Assembly: GCA_964650975.1 (NCBI GenBank)
Contig: CAZYWA010000559.1
Location: forward strand, 1-5,083
DNA from: CAZYWA01 sp964650975 [NCBI: uncultured bacterium]
Lineage (GTDB): Bacteria; JADJOY01
DNA: 5,083 nt
Reading direction: 5' to 3'
Shown: positions 1 to 3,747 of the stretch, piece after piece
Layout: every line of letters begins with the position of its first letter
Numbering within the stretch: position 1 is the first letter of the stretch
Program-made: the position numbers and the translations under genes
The notes under the pieces: generated by a model
The model's input: only the letters and a program-made list of their open reading frames with translations
Databases searched by the model: none
Told to the model about the DNA's origin: nothing

Positions 1-627
1 CCGTTGACGGCTGCCGATGTGACGGTTTTCCTGCTCGCGACACTGCTCCACGACGTCGCCAAACCGGCCACCCGCTTCGAGGACGAGTCCGGCGTGCACT
101 TCTACCGGCACGAATCGCTCGGCGCCGAGATGACCGAGGCGATCGCCCGTCGCCTGCACCTACCGTCGAGCCGGCGGGAGTGCGTCGTCCGGTGGGTCGC
201 CCAGCACCTCGGCCTCAAGGACCTGATTGGTCTGCATCGAGAAGGACGGTTGCTGGAACGGACCACGCGGCGGGTCCTGACTCGCGCCGGTGACGATCTG
301 GCGGGCCTGTTGTGCGTGGTCCTGGCCGATACTCGCGCGACACGGGGTCCCGATTTCCCGGCCGATGGCGAGGCCGGGTTGCTCGAGGTGTCGAGACGCC
401 TTCTCGCGGAAGACCAGCTGCGCCGCTCCGATCCCCGGCGAGCGGAACCGCTGCTCAGGGGGCGGGACCTGATCGCCGAGCTCGGTTTGGCCCCCGGTCC
501 GGCGCTGGGACGACTGCTCGCCGAAGTCGAGGAGGCGCGCCTCGATGGTGCCATCGCCGACCGGGACTCAGCCCTCGCCTGGTTACGGAACCGCTCGCTC
601 CCGCCCGGGTCCGAGGGCAGCAGCTGA
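1..627 (+). CDS. cca: CCA tRNA nucleotidyltransferase / poly(A)-polymerase family protein, C-terminal part (5' truncated by window)
   Basis: The reading frame is open from base 1 to the TGA at 625-627, so the gene starts outside the window and the TTG at 4 is not a real start. Visible is the HD-domain half of a CCA-adding-enzyme-like protein. Counting from the TTG codon, an HD motif (LLHDVAKP, about residues 14-21) is followed by an FYRHE motif near residue 36, then the conserved tail LLRGRDLIAELGLAPGPALG and a following EEARLDG segment. This tail is typical of bacterial CCA tRNA nucleotidyltransferases with a C-terminal HD domain. Known role of the family: adding or repairing the 3' CCA of tRNA in the cytoplasm; the HD domain adds phosphohydrolase activity in some members. 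The catalytic nucleotidyltransferase domain is not in view, so a poly(A) polymerase or a stand-alone HD protein cannot be fully excluded. The gene converges on the minus-strand gene at 835-1260. Confidence 0.78.
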   Translation, partial: PLTAADVTVFLLATLLHDVAKPATRFEDESGVHFYRHESLGAEMTEAIARRLHLPSSRRECVVRWVAQHLGLKDLIGLHREGRLLERTTRRVLTRAGDDLAGLLCVVLADTRATRGPDFPADGEAGLLEVSRRLLAEDQLRRSDPRRAEPLLRGRDLIAELGLAPGPALGRLLAEVEEARLDGAIADRDSALAWLRNRSLPPGSEGSS

Positions 628-670
628 CCGCGACCCGAAAAGTCTGTGAATCAGTTGACGCACGAGCCCA

Positions 671-743
671 GCGGCGCGGAAGCGCCACCCTCCCGTGCCC
701 GTTGCGGCGGTGGGTCGACGCAGAAGCACCGCGCCGCAGGCGC
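671..743. repeat. Short inverted repeats in convergent intergenic region
   Basis: Between the two convergent genes are several short perfect dyads: GGCGC/GCGCC with a GGAA loop (673-686), GCGGTG/CACCGC (707-712 and 727-732), and GCGCC/GGCGC with a GCA loop (731-743). None is followed by a T-run on the plus strand, so they are not clear intrinsic terminators for the upstream gene. They may be part of a repeated intergenic (REP-like) element together with the hairpins at 777-827, but a single copy in one window cannot show that; chance pairing in GC-rich DNA is also possible. Confidence 0.3.
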
Positions 744-776
744 GCGGCGAGCACAGCGAGCCGACTCGGGGGTGGG

Positions 777-806
777 GCCCCGAAAAAATCGCACTCTTCT
801 CGGGGC
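777..806 (-). terminator. Hairpin with U-run in its stem, second of a tandem pair
   Basis: On the minus strand GCCCCG and CGGGGC (plus 777-782 and 801-806) flank AGAAGA, a 6-nt loop and TTTTTT. In minus-strand RNA the A/G-rich and U-rich parts pair as A-U and G-U, giving a 12-bp stem. On the plus strand two of the same positions become A-C mismatches, so the structure favours minus-strand transcripts. It lies just downstream of the 9-bp hairpin after the 835-1260 gene. The T-run is inside the stem and not after it, so this is not a textbook intrinsic terminator. Confidence 0.35.
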
Positions 807-827
807 GGGGGGCTGGAACAGCCCCCC
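807..827 (-). terminator. Strong GC hairpin downstream of the 835-1260 gene
   Basis: Perfect 9-bp inverted repeat GGGGGGCTG / CAGCCCCCC with a 3-nt loop (807-815, 816-818, 819-827). It begins 7 nt beyond the TGA (837-835) of the minus-strand gene, the position expected for a transcription terminator or mRNA 3'-stabilising hairpin. No T-run follows directly on the minus strand; the nearest TTTTTT is about 18 nt further on, inside the next hairpin. It could also end transcription arriving from the plus-strand gene, but no T-run supports that. Confidence 0.5.
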
Positions 828-834
828 GGGAGGC

Positions 835-1260
835 TCACCGCCCGGCGACGGCCGTGAGCGGGAGCTGCTCGCCGAGGTCGTTCACGGGCAGCTCGATGGG
901 CTGCTCCTGCTCGGCGGCCGCTCGGCGGCGATCCCGCTCCTTGAGCGCGGCCCAGTGCACCTGCTTGATGTGAGCCCGGACGGTTTCCGGTTTGATTTCG
1001 AGGAAGTCGCAGATGCAGGGGAACGAGAACAGGTAGGTGTCGTCCTCGTCGGCGAACCACTCGATCAGCTCTTCGATCAGGGCCCGGGCCTGGTCGGCGT
1101 CGCTCTTGCTCGCCGACTCGAACGACGAGACGGCGTCTTCCAGGATCGCCGCCATGAGACGGCGTTCTCCTTCGCCGGGCAGCGCGACACGACCCGCCGA
1201 GAAGTGCTGGGTCGGGTGGATGGTGTCATCGTGGAATTCGTAGTTGGCGCGATTCATCAT
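835..1260 (-). CDS. Uncharacterised small protein with helix-turn-helix-like segment (141 aa)
   Basis: I do not recognise a named gene. The protein is soluble and acidic in the middle, with no signal peptide or membrane segment. Residues 31-75 look helical (GERRLMAAILEDAVSSF, then EELIEWFADEDD). Residues 78-100 (FSFPCICDFLEIKPETVRA and following) resemble a helix-turn-helix: two short helices with a turn at the EIKPE segment. The next stretch, about 105-120, is highly charged (KERDRRRAAAEQEQ). From memory, short proteins with the pattern ERRL-xx-AxLEDA ... W-xx-D(E/D) ... FSF-xx-(I/V)C-xx-L occur as hypothetical proteins in Myxococcota and other deltaproteobacteria. DNA or RNA binding is an inference from the HTH-like segment only. 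The frame stays open upstream to 1563, but the ATGATG at 1260-1255 is preferred because upstream residues look non-protein-like and low-GC regulatory DNA begins there. The ribosome-binding site is weak (a GGGGG run about 6 nt before ATG). The gene is divergent from folB and followed by a strong hairpin. Confidence 0.72.
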   Translation of the reverse strand: MMNRANYEFHDDTIHPTQHFSAGRVALPGEGERRLMAAILEDAVSSFESASKSDADQARALIEELIEWFADEDDTYLFSFPCICDFLEIKPETVRAHIKQVHWAALKERDRRRAAAEQEQPIELPVNDLGEQLPLTAVAGR

Positions 1261-1322
1261 CGTCGACCCCCGAAGGCAGCGTCTCGGCGCTCGATGGTGG
1301 TGGTTTGGGCGGCCATGGGCCC

Positions 1323-1361
1323 CTTTGCGAGTTTGCAAAAGGCAAAGACTGGCATCGCAAA
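1323..1361. promoter_or_regulatory. Cluster of TTTGC half-sites (candidate operator)
   Basis: Five copies of TTTGC lie within 39 bp: forward at 1324 and 1332, reverse (GCAAA) at 1335, 1342 and 1357. They make an 8-bp palindrome TTTGCAAA (1332-1339), a CTTTGC/GCAAAG pair (1323-1328 and 1342-1347) and an outer TTTGCGA/TCGCAAA pair (1324-1330 and 1355-1361). The cluster is 63 bp upstream of the start of the minus-strand gene. Such symmetry around repeated half-sites is typical of a repressor or activator site; which protein binds is unknown. The HTH-like protein of the adjacent gene is one possible autoregulator (inference). Confidence 0.4.
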
Positions 1362-1385
1362 AACCATTCCGAAGTGACTGTCTGG

Positions 1386-1463
1386 AATTGTCCTCCGGGG
1401 AAGGAGTGGCTATCTGCAAGACGGGTGTCCGCCCGGCGGGTTCCGGGGCGGGGTCCGACAATT
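1386..1463. repeat. Separated inverted repeat AATTGTC / GACAATT
   Basis: A perfect 7-bp pair, 1386-1392 and 1457-1463, encloses 64 nt with smaller possible stems (CTCC/GGAG at 1393-1406; CGGG/CCCG at 1422-1435). If transcribed, for example as leader of the minus-strand gene, it could close a multi-branched RNA. AT-rich 7-mers pairing by chance are less likely here than GC-rich ones, but one example proves nothing. Confidence 0.22.
1420..1444 (-). promoter_or_regulatory. ECF-sigma-like promoter candidate for the small HTH-like gene
   Basis: On the minus strand GGAACC (1444-1439) is followed after 15 nt by CGTC (1423-1420), the pattern of many extracytoplasmic-function sigma factor promoters. 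It would leave a leader of about 150 nt before the ATG at 1260. The motif is short and GC-rich, so chance occurrence is quite possible. I found no good sigma70 -35/-10 pair for this gene. Confidence 0.17.
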
Positions 1464-1487
1464 GGGTACTTTCCCGTTGACCACGCC

Positions 1488-1535
1488 TCGTCGCAGAGCA
1501 AAAAAGCGTCAGTGCGACGTAGCAAGTTGCGACGA
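1488..1535. promoter_or_regulatory. Cluster of TGCGACG half-sites (candidate operator)
   Basis: TGCGACG occurs twice as a direct repeat with a 15-bp period (1513-1519 and 1528-1534) and once inverted as CGTCGCA (1489-1495). The outer pair extends to 8 bp, TCGTCGCA (1488-1495) with TGCGACGA (1528-1535). An A6 run lies between the first two copies. The cluster ends 43 bp upstream of the candidate folB -35 box, a usual place for an activator or repressor site. The A-run and surrounding pairing could also form a stem-loop in RNA. Confidence 0.38.
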
Positions 1536-1578
1536 AAGTTGGCAGTGGAGGGCGAGCACACACCGCGGAGCCGCCCGC

Positions 1579-1607
1579 TTTACACCACTGGTGCGGGGAA
1601 GTTGAAT
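1579..1607 (+). promoter_or_regulatory. Candidate sigma70-type promoter for folB-AMMECR1
   Basis: TTTACA (1579-1584, five of six to the -35 consensus) and TTGAAT (1602-1607, four of six to the -10 consensus) are separated by exactly 17 bp. Transcription would start near 1614, leaving a short leader with a GGAGG site before the TTG start at 1636. An inverted repeat CACCA-C-TGGTG (1583-1593) overlaps the end of the -35 box and the spacer, where a bound protein would block RNA polymerase. Confidence 0.45.
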
Positions 1608-1623
1608 ACCGCCCTCTGGTGCT

Positions 1624-1628
1624 GGAGG
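1624..1628 (+). promoter_or_regulatory. Ribosome-binding site fixing the folB TTG start
   Basis: GGAGG sits 7 nt before the TTG at 1636-1638. It decides for this non-ATG start; the next in-frame ATG (1801) would remove the first half of the enzyme, including the catalytic glutamate. Confidence 0.7.
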
Positions 1629-1635
1629 CACACCC

Positions 1636-1995
1636 TTGGCCGCCGATCGTCTACTCCTCAGAAACCTGGTCTTTCGGGGACGGCTGGGCGTCGGCGAGGA
1701 GGAGCGCGCCGGGGCTCAGGAAATCGAGGTCGATCTCGAGCTGGAGGTCGACGCGGACCGCGCGGCGGCGTCCGATTCCATCGGCGACACGGTGGATTAC
1801 ATGGCGATCGCTGCGCGCGTCGGAGCCGTGGTGCGAGAAGCGGACGCTCGCCTGGTCGAGCACCTCGCCTCGCGGATCGCGGACGAAGTGCTGACCGACG
1901 AGCGGGTGCGCGGCGTGACGGTCGAGCTGCGGAAGCGGGCCGCAGCCCTCCCGGGTCTCCTGGCGCGAGCCGGGGTTCGGCTCGTCCGTCCCTGA
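1636..1995 (+). CDS. folB: Dihydroneopterin aldolase family protein (FolB)
   Basis: A 119-residue protein of the usual FolB length. FolB cleaves 7,8-dihydroneopterin to 6-hydroxymethyl-7,8-dihydropterin and glycolaldehyde in folate biosynthesis, as a cytosolic multimer. Visible family features: the LGVGEEERAGAQ segment (17-28), matching the GV-x3-E-x4-Q pattern with the catalytic glutamate at 23; SDSIGDTVDY (46-55) with the conserved tyrosine 55; LVEHLASRIADEVL (73-86) with the substrate-binding glutamate 75; and a C-terminal strand with lysine 100, which matches the catalytic lysine. In most relatives that lysine is followed by proline; here it is followed by arginine. The start is TTG, supported by GGAGG at 1624-1628. 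It leads a probable two-gene unit with the AMMECR1 gene, 5 bp downstream. No other fol genes are in the window. A dihydroneopterin triphosphate epimerase (FolX-like) role cannot be excluded from sequence alone. Confidence 0.87.
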   Translation: MAADRLLLRNLVFRGRLGVGEEERAGAQEIEVDLELEVDADRAAASDSIGDTVDYMAIAARVGAVVREADARLVEHLASRIADEVLTDERVRGVTVELRKRAAALPGLLARAGVRLVRP

Positions 1996-2000
1996 TCGCC

Positions 2001-2570
2001 ATGGCCGTCGATCCCGAGCTGCGCCGCCGGTTGCTCGGCATCGCCCGGGCGGCGATCGCGCGTGCCATCGGGGCGGCGCACCAGGGCGAGCGAGCCGCCG
2101 CCCCGGCGAGTGGGGAACCCCGCGTCAGGCCGGGCGATTCCGGCGTGTTCGTGAGCCTTCACCGGCGCAGCGACGGTGACCTGCGTGGCTGCATCGGGTG
2201 TTTCGAGGGGAAGGGAAGCCTGGAGGAGACCGTGGCTCGGATGGCGGTCGAGGCCGCGACCCACGACCCCCGGTTCGCACCCGTGTCTCCCGACGAGCTC
2301 GACGGCTTGAGCCTGGAGATCTCGGTGCTGAGCCCGATGGAAGACGTCGCCGAGCCGAACCAGGTCGAGGTCGGTGTTCACGGACTGGTGGCGAGCCGGG
2401 GTGGCCGACGGGGCGTCCTGCTGCCGCAGGTCGCGACCGAGAACGGCTGGGACCGCGAGGAGTTCTTGGGCCAGACCTGCCGCAAGGCCGGCCTCGACCG
2501 CGATGCCTGGGCCAAGCCCGGCACCCGGATCCAGGTGTTCACCGCCGACGTCTTCGGCGAAGACTCCTGA
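2001..2570 (+). CDS. AMMECR1-domain protein (AmmeMemoRadiSam system protein A-like)
   Basis: The 189-residue protein is almost entirely one AMMECR1 domain. The hallmark LRGCIG is at 61-66, followed by the VARMAVEAATHDPRFAPV region, LSLEISVLSPM, and a C-terminal block containing GGRRGVLLPQVA, GWDREEFLGQTCRKAGL and W-x-KPGTRIQVF. The family is conserved in bacteria, archaea and eukaryotes. In many bacteria and archaea it is linked to a Memo-like protein and a radical SAM enzyme, but its biochemical activity is not settled. Neither partner is in this window. The ATG at 2001 lies 5 bp after the folB stop and has no visible Shine-Dalgarno sequence, suggesting translational coupling to folB. The open frame continues upstream to 1305 but overlaps folB and has no family similarity, so the shorter start is chosen. 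The protein is soluble, with no signal peptide. It ends 4 bp from the stop of the convergent coaD. Confidence 0.9.
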   Translation: MAVDPELRRRLLGIARAAIARAIGAAHQGERAAAPASGEPRVRPGDSGVFVSLHRRSDGDLRGCIGCFEGKGSLEETVARMAVEAATHDPRFAPVSPDELDGLSLEISVLSPMEDVAEPNQVEVGVHGLVASRGGRRGVLLPQVATENGWDREEFLGQTCRKAGLDRDAWAKPGTRIQVFTADVFGEDS

Positions 2571-2580
2571 TCGGTCAGGA
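2565..2580. terminator. Perfect hairpin spanning the convergent stop codons
   Basis: TCCTGA (2565-2570), loop TCGG, TCAGGA (2575-2580). The left arm ends with the TGA of the AMMECR1 gene and the right arm starts with the TGA of coaD on the other strand, so the dyad is centred exactly on the 4-bp gap. It reads equally on both strands and could serve as a compact bidirectional terminator or pause, but the 6-bp stem is short and no T-run follows on either side. Confidence 0.3.
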
Positions 2581-3069
2581 TCCGGTGGGTCGGCCGAGCT
2601 TCTCGGCCAGCCGCTTCTGCACCAGGGCCGGGACCAGGCTCGACACGTCGCCGCCGAAACGCATCACTTCCTTGACCCGGCGCGAGCTCACGAAGAAGTT
2701 CGACTCGGACGTCATCATGAAGAGCGTCTCGATGTCCGGGAAGAGCCGGCGGTTCATCATCGCCATCTCGTACTCGTACTCGAAGTCGGAGAGCGCGCGC
2801 AGGCCGCGCAGCACCACGCGGGCACCTCGGGTCCGGGCGTAATCGACCAGCAGGCCCTCGAAGCTCTCGACCGTGACGTCGTTCTTGCGGCTCACCGTCT
2901 CGCGGACCAGCTCGATGCGCTCGTTGGTGGTGAAGAGCGTGGTCTTCTCGATGTTCCGCGCCACCGCCACGATCAGGTGGCCGAAGAGCCGCACACCGCG
3001 GTCGATCAGGTCGAGGTGCCCGTTGGTGACCGGATCGAACGAGCCGGGGTAGATGGCGACGGCATTCAT
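2575..3069 (-). CDS. coaD: Pantetheine-phosphate adenylyltransferase (CoaD)
   Basis: A 164-residue protein matching the usual CoaD length from end to end. CoaD catalyses the penultimate step of coenzyme A synthesis: 4'-phosphopantetheine plus ATP gives dephospho-CoA and pyrophosphate, in the cytoplasm, usually as a hexamer. Nucleotidyltransferase-fold signatures are clear: YPGSFDPVTNGH (7-18) with the TNGH motif at 15-18, the substrate loop with lysine 42, VLRGLRALSDFEYEYEMAMM (86-105) with RGLRA at 88-92, and the C-terminal SSRRVKEV (128-135), equivalent to the ISS-x-x-VKE motif. The ATG overlaps the rsmD stop as ATGA, and a GGAGAG site (3080-3075) lies 5 nt upstream. The gene is therefore co-transcribed with rsmD and probably translationally coupled to it, a common pairing in bacteria. 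It converges with the AMMECR1 gene 4 bp away. Confidence 0.97.
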   Translation of the reverse strand: MNAVAIYPGSFDPVTNGHLDLIDRGVRLFGHLIVAVARNIEKTTLFTTNERIELVRETVSRKNDVTVESFEGLLVDYARTRGARVVLRGLRALSDFEYEYEMAMMNRRLFPDIETLFMMTSESNFFVSSRRVKEVMRFGGDVSSLVPALVQKRLAEKLGRPTGS

Positions 3070-3635
3070 GGCAGCTCTCCGGAAGCGGCGGGTCGGCGGT
3101 AGAAGCTCAGGCGCGTGGAGCCGTAGCGGCGTTGATCGACCCGCTCGAGGGCGCCGAGCCGCTCGGCCGGCGGGTGATGGGCGTCGTGCTCGACCACCAG
3201 CAAGCCCTGCGGGGCGAGCAGCCGGTCGAAATACGGGTCGGTGAGGGTCTGGTCGCGCGCGGTGCCCTCGTAGGGCGGATCGGCGAGCACCAGGTCGAAC
3301 GGTTGCTCGTCGCGCACCAGGCTTTCGAGCCCCCGCGGGAGCGTCGCGTGGCGAACCGACGCCCGGGCCGCGAGCCCGCTCGATGCGAGATTGGCGCGCA
3401 CCAGCTCGAGCGCCTGCGGATCGCCCTCGACGAACACCGTACGCCCCGCGCCTCGCGACAGGGCCTCGATGCCGAGGGCGCCGGTTCCCGCGAAGAGGTC
3501 GAGCACGGACGCACCGCTCACGTCGCCCAGGATCGAGAAGAGCGCTTCCCGCACCCGGTCGAGGCTGGGGCGAAGGCCGGCGAGGTCGGCCGACCGGAGG
3601 CGCCGTCCTCGTGCTTCGCCCGCGACGATTCGCAT
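3066..3635 (-). CDS. rsmD: 16S rRNA (guanine966-N2)-methyltransferase (RsmD)
   Basis: A 189-residue Rossmann-fold methyltransferase of typical RsmD length. RsmD transfers a methyl group from S-adenosylmethionine to N2 of G966 of 16S rRNA during assembly of the small ribosomal subunit. Family features in order: N-terminal MRIVAGEARGRRL (1-13), RPSLDRVREALFSIL (22-36; threonine is more usual where serine 24 stands), the SAM-binding motif VLDLFAGTGALG (44-55), the acidic end of the next strand at glutamate 70, and the catalytic DPPY (119-122). The start at 3635 is chosen because MRI-x-xG is the conserved beginning of the family, although no clear Shine-Dalgarno sequence precedes it. Its stop overlaps the coaD start by 4 bp. 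The upstream gene on the same strand (3748-4923) is 112 bp away, so rsmD-coaD may have its own promoter. Confidence 0.95.
   Translation of the reverse strand: MRIVAGEARGRRLRSADLAGLRPSLDRVREALFSILGDVSGASVLDLFAGTGALGIEALSRGAGRTVFVEGDPQALELVRANLASSGLAARASVRHATLPRGLESLVRDEQPFDLVLADPPYEGTARDQTLTDPYFDRLLAPQGLLVVEHDAHHPPAERLGALERVDQRRYGSTRLSFYRRPAASGELP
3075..3080 (-). promoter_or_regulatory. Ribosome-binding site of coaD inside rsmD
   Basis: On the minus strand GGAGAG lies 5 nt before the coaD ATG and within the last codons of rsmD. It supports the start chosen for coaD and independent as well as coupled initiation. Confidence 0.6.
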
Positions 3636-3698
3636 GTCCGGTGCTTCACGAAAGTGCTCGAACCGTCCGTCGCCGCGTCAGGGCGCTTCGGGGGCGCA

Positions 3699-3727
3699 TG
3701 GCTACCACCCGCTCCGTGCACCGTCAA
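3699..3727 (-). promoter_or_regulatory. Weak promoter candidate for rsmD-coaD
   Basis: On the minus strand TTGACG (3727-3722, five of six to the -35 consensus) is followed after 17 bp by TAGCCA (3704-3699), which matches a -10 box only in its first two bases. Good -35 and spacing but a poor -10, so this is only a possibility for a separate start 64 bp upstream of rsmD. Confidence 0.22.
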
Positions 3728-3741
3728 CCGGGATTCCCCGG
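3728..3741 (-). terminator. Small hairpin just beyond the cardiolipin synthase stop
   Basis: CCGGG / CCCGG with a 4-nt loop, 6 nt after the TGA (3750-3748) of the minus-strand phospholipase D-like gene. The stem is 5 bp and no T-run follows, so it is at best a weak or Rho-assisted terminator. Confidence 0.2.
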
Positions 3742-3747
3742 CTCCCG

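Larger units (their letters stand above)
1261..1635. other. Divergent non-coding region between the small HTH-like gene and folB
   Basis: These 375 bp separate two divergent starts and contain no convincing gene. Several open frames cross them but none has family resemblance or a ribosome-binding site. Parts, especially 1321-1390 and 1455-1550, are visibly richer in A and T than the coding DNA on either side. The region holds two clusters of repeated half-sites (1323-1361 and 1488-1535), a separated 7-bp inverted repeat (1386-1463), an ECF-like promoter candidate facing left (1420-1444) and a sigma70-like promoter facing right (1579-1607). It is longer than needed for two simple promoters, so binding sites or a leader RNA are plausible. 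Confidence 0.6.

Noticed and set aside
1339-1365. GGCAAA ... CGCAAA resembling the core of a cyclic-di-GMP (GEMM-I) riboswitch
   Set aside because: Only 9 nt separate the two motifs, with no hairpin or tetraloop between them and no second helix or receptor matching the GEMM pattern.
1353-1369. GG-N10-GC pattern on the minus strand like a sigma54 promoter
   Set aside because: Only the GG and GC dinucleotides match; the rest of the -24/-12 consensus is absent and the pattern is frequent by chance.
646-1377. 243-residue open frame on the plus strand
   Set aside because: It is antisense to the small HTH-like gene and runs through the hairpin block; no family resemblance or ribosome-binding site.
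1261-1563. N-terminal extension of the minus-strand small protein to 242 residues
   Set aside because: The added residues look like translated non-coding DNA, and the region carries dyads and a change in base composition. The ATGATG at 1260 is the better start.
1305-2000. Long upstream extension of the AMMECR1 reading frame, starting at 1305
   Set aside because: It overlaps folB completely in another frame, is low-complexity and arginine-rich, and AMMECR1 similarity begins only after 2001.
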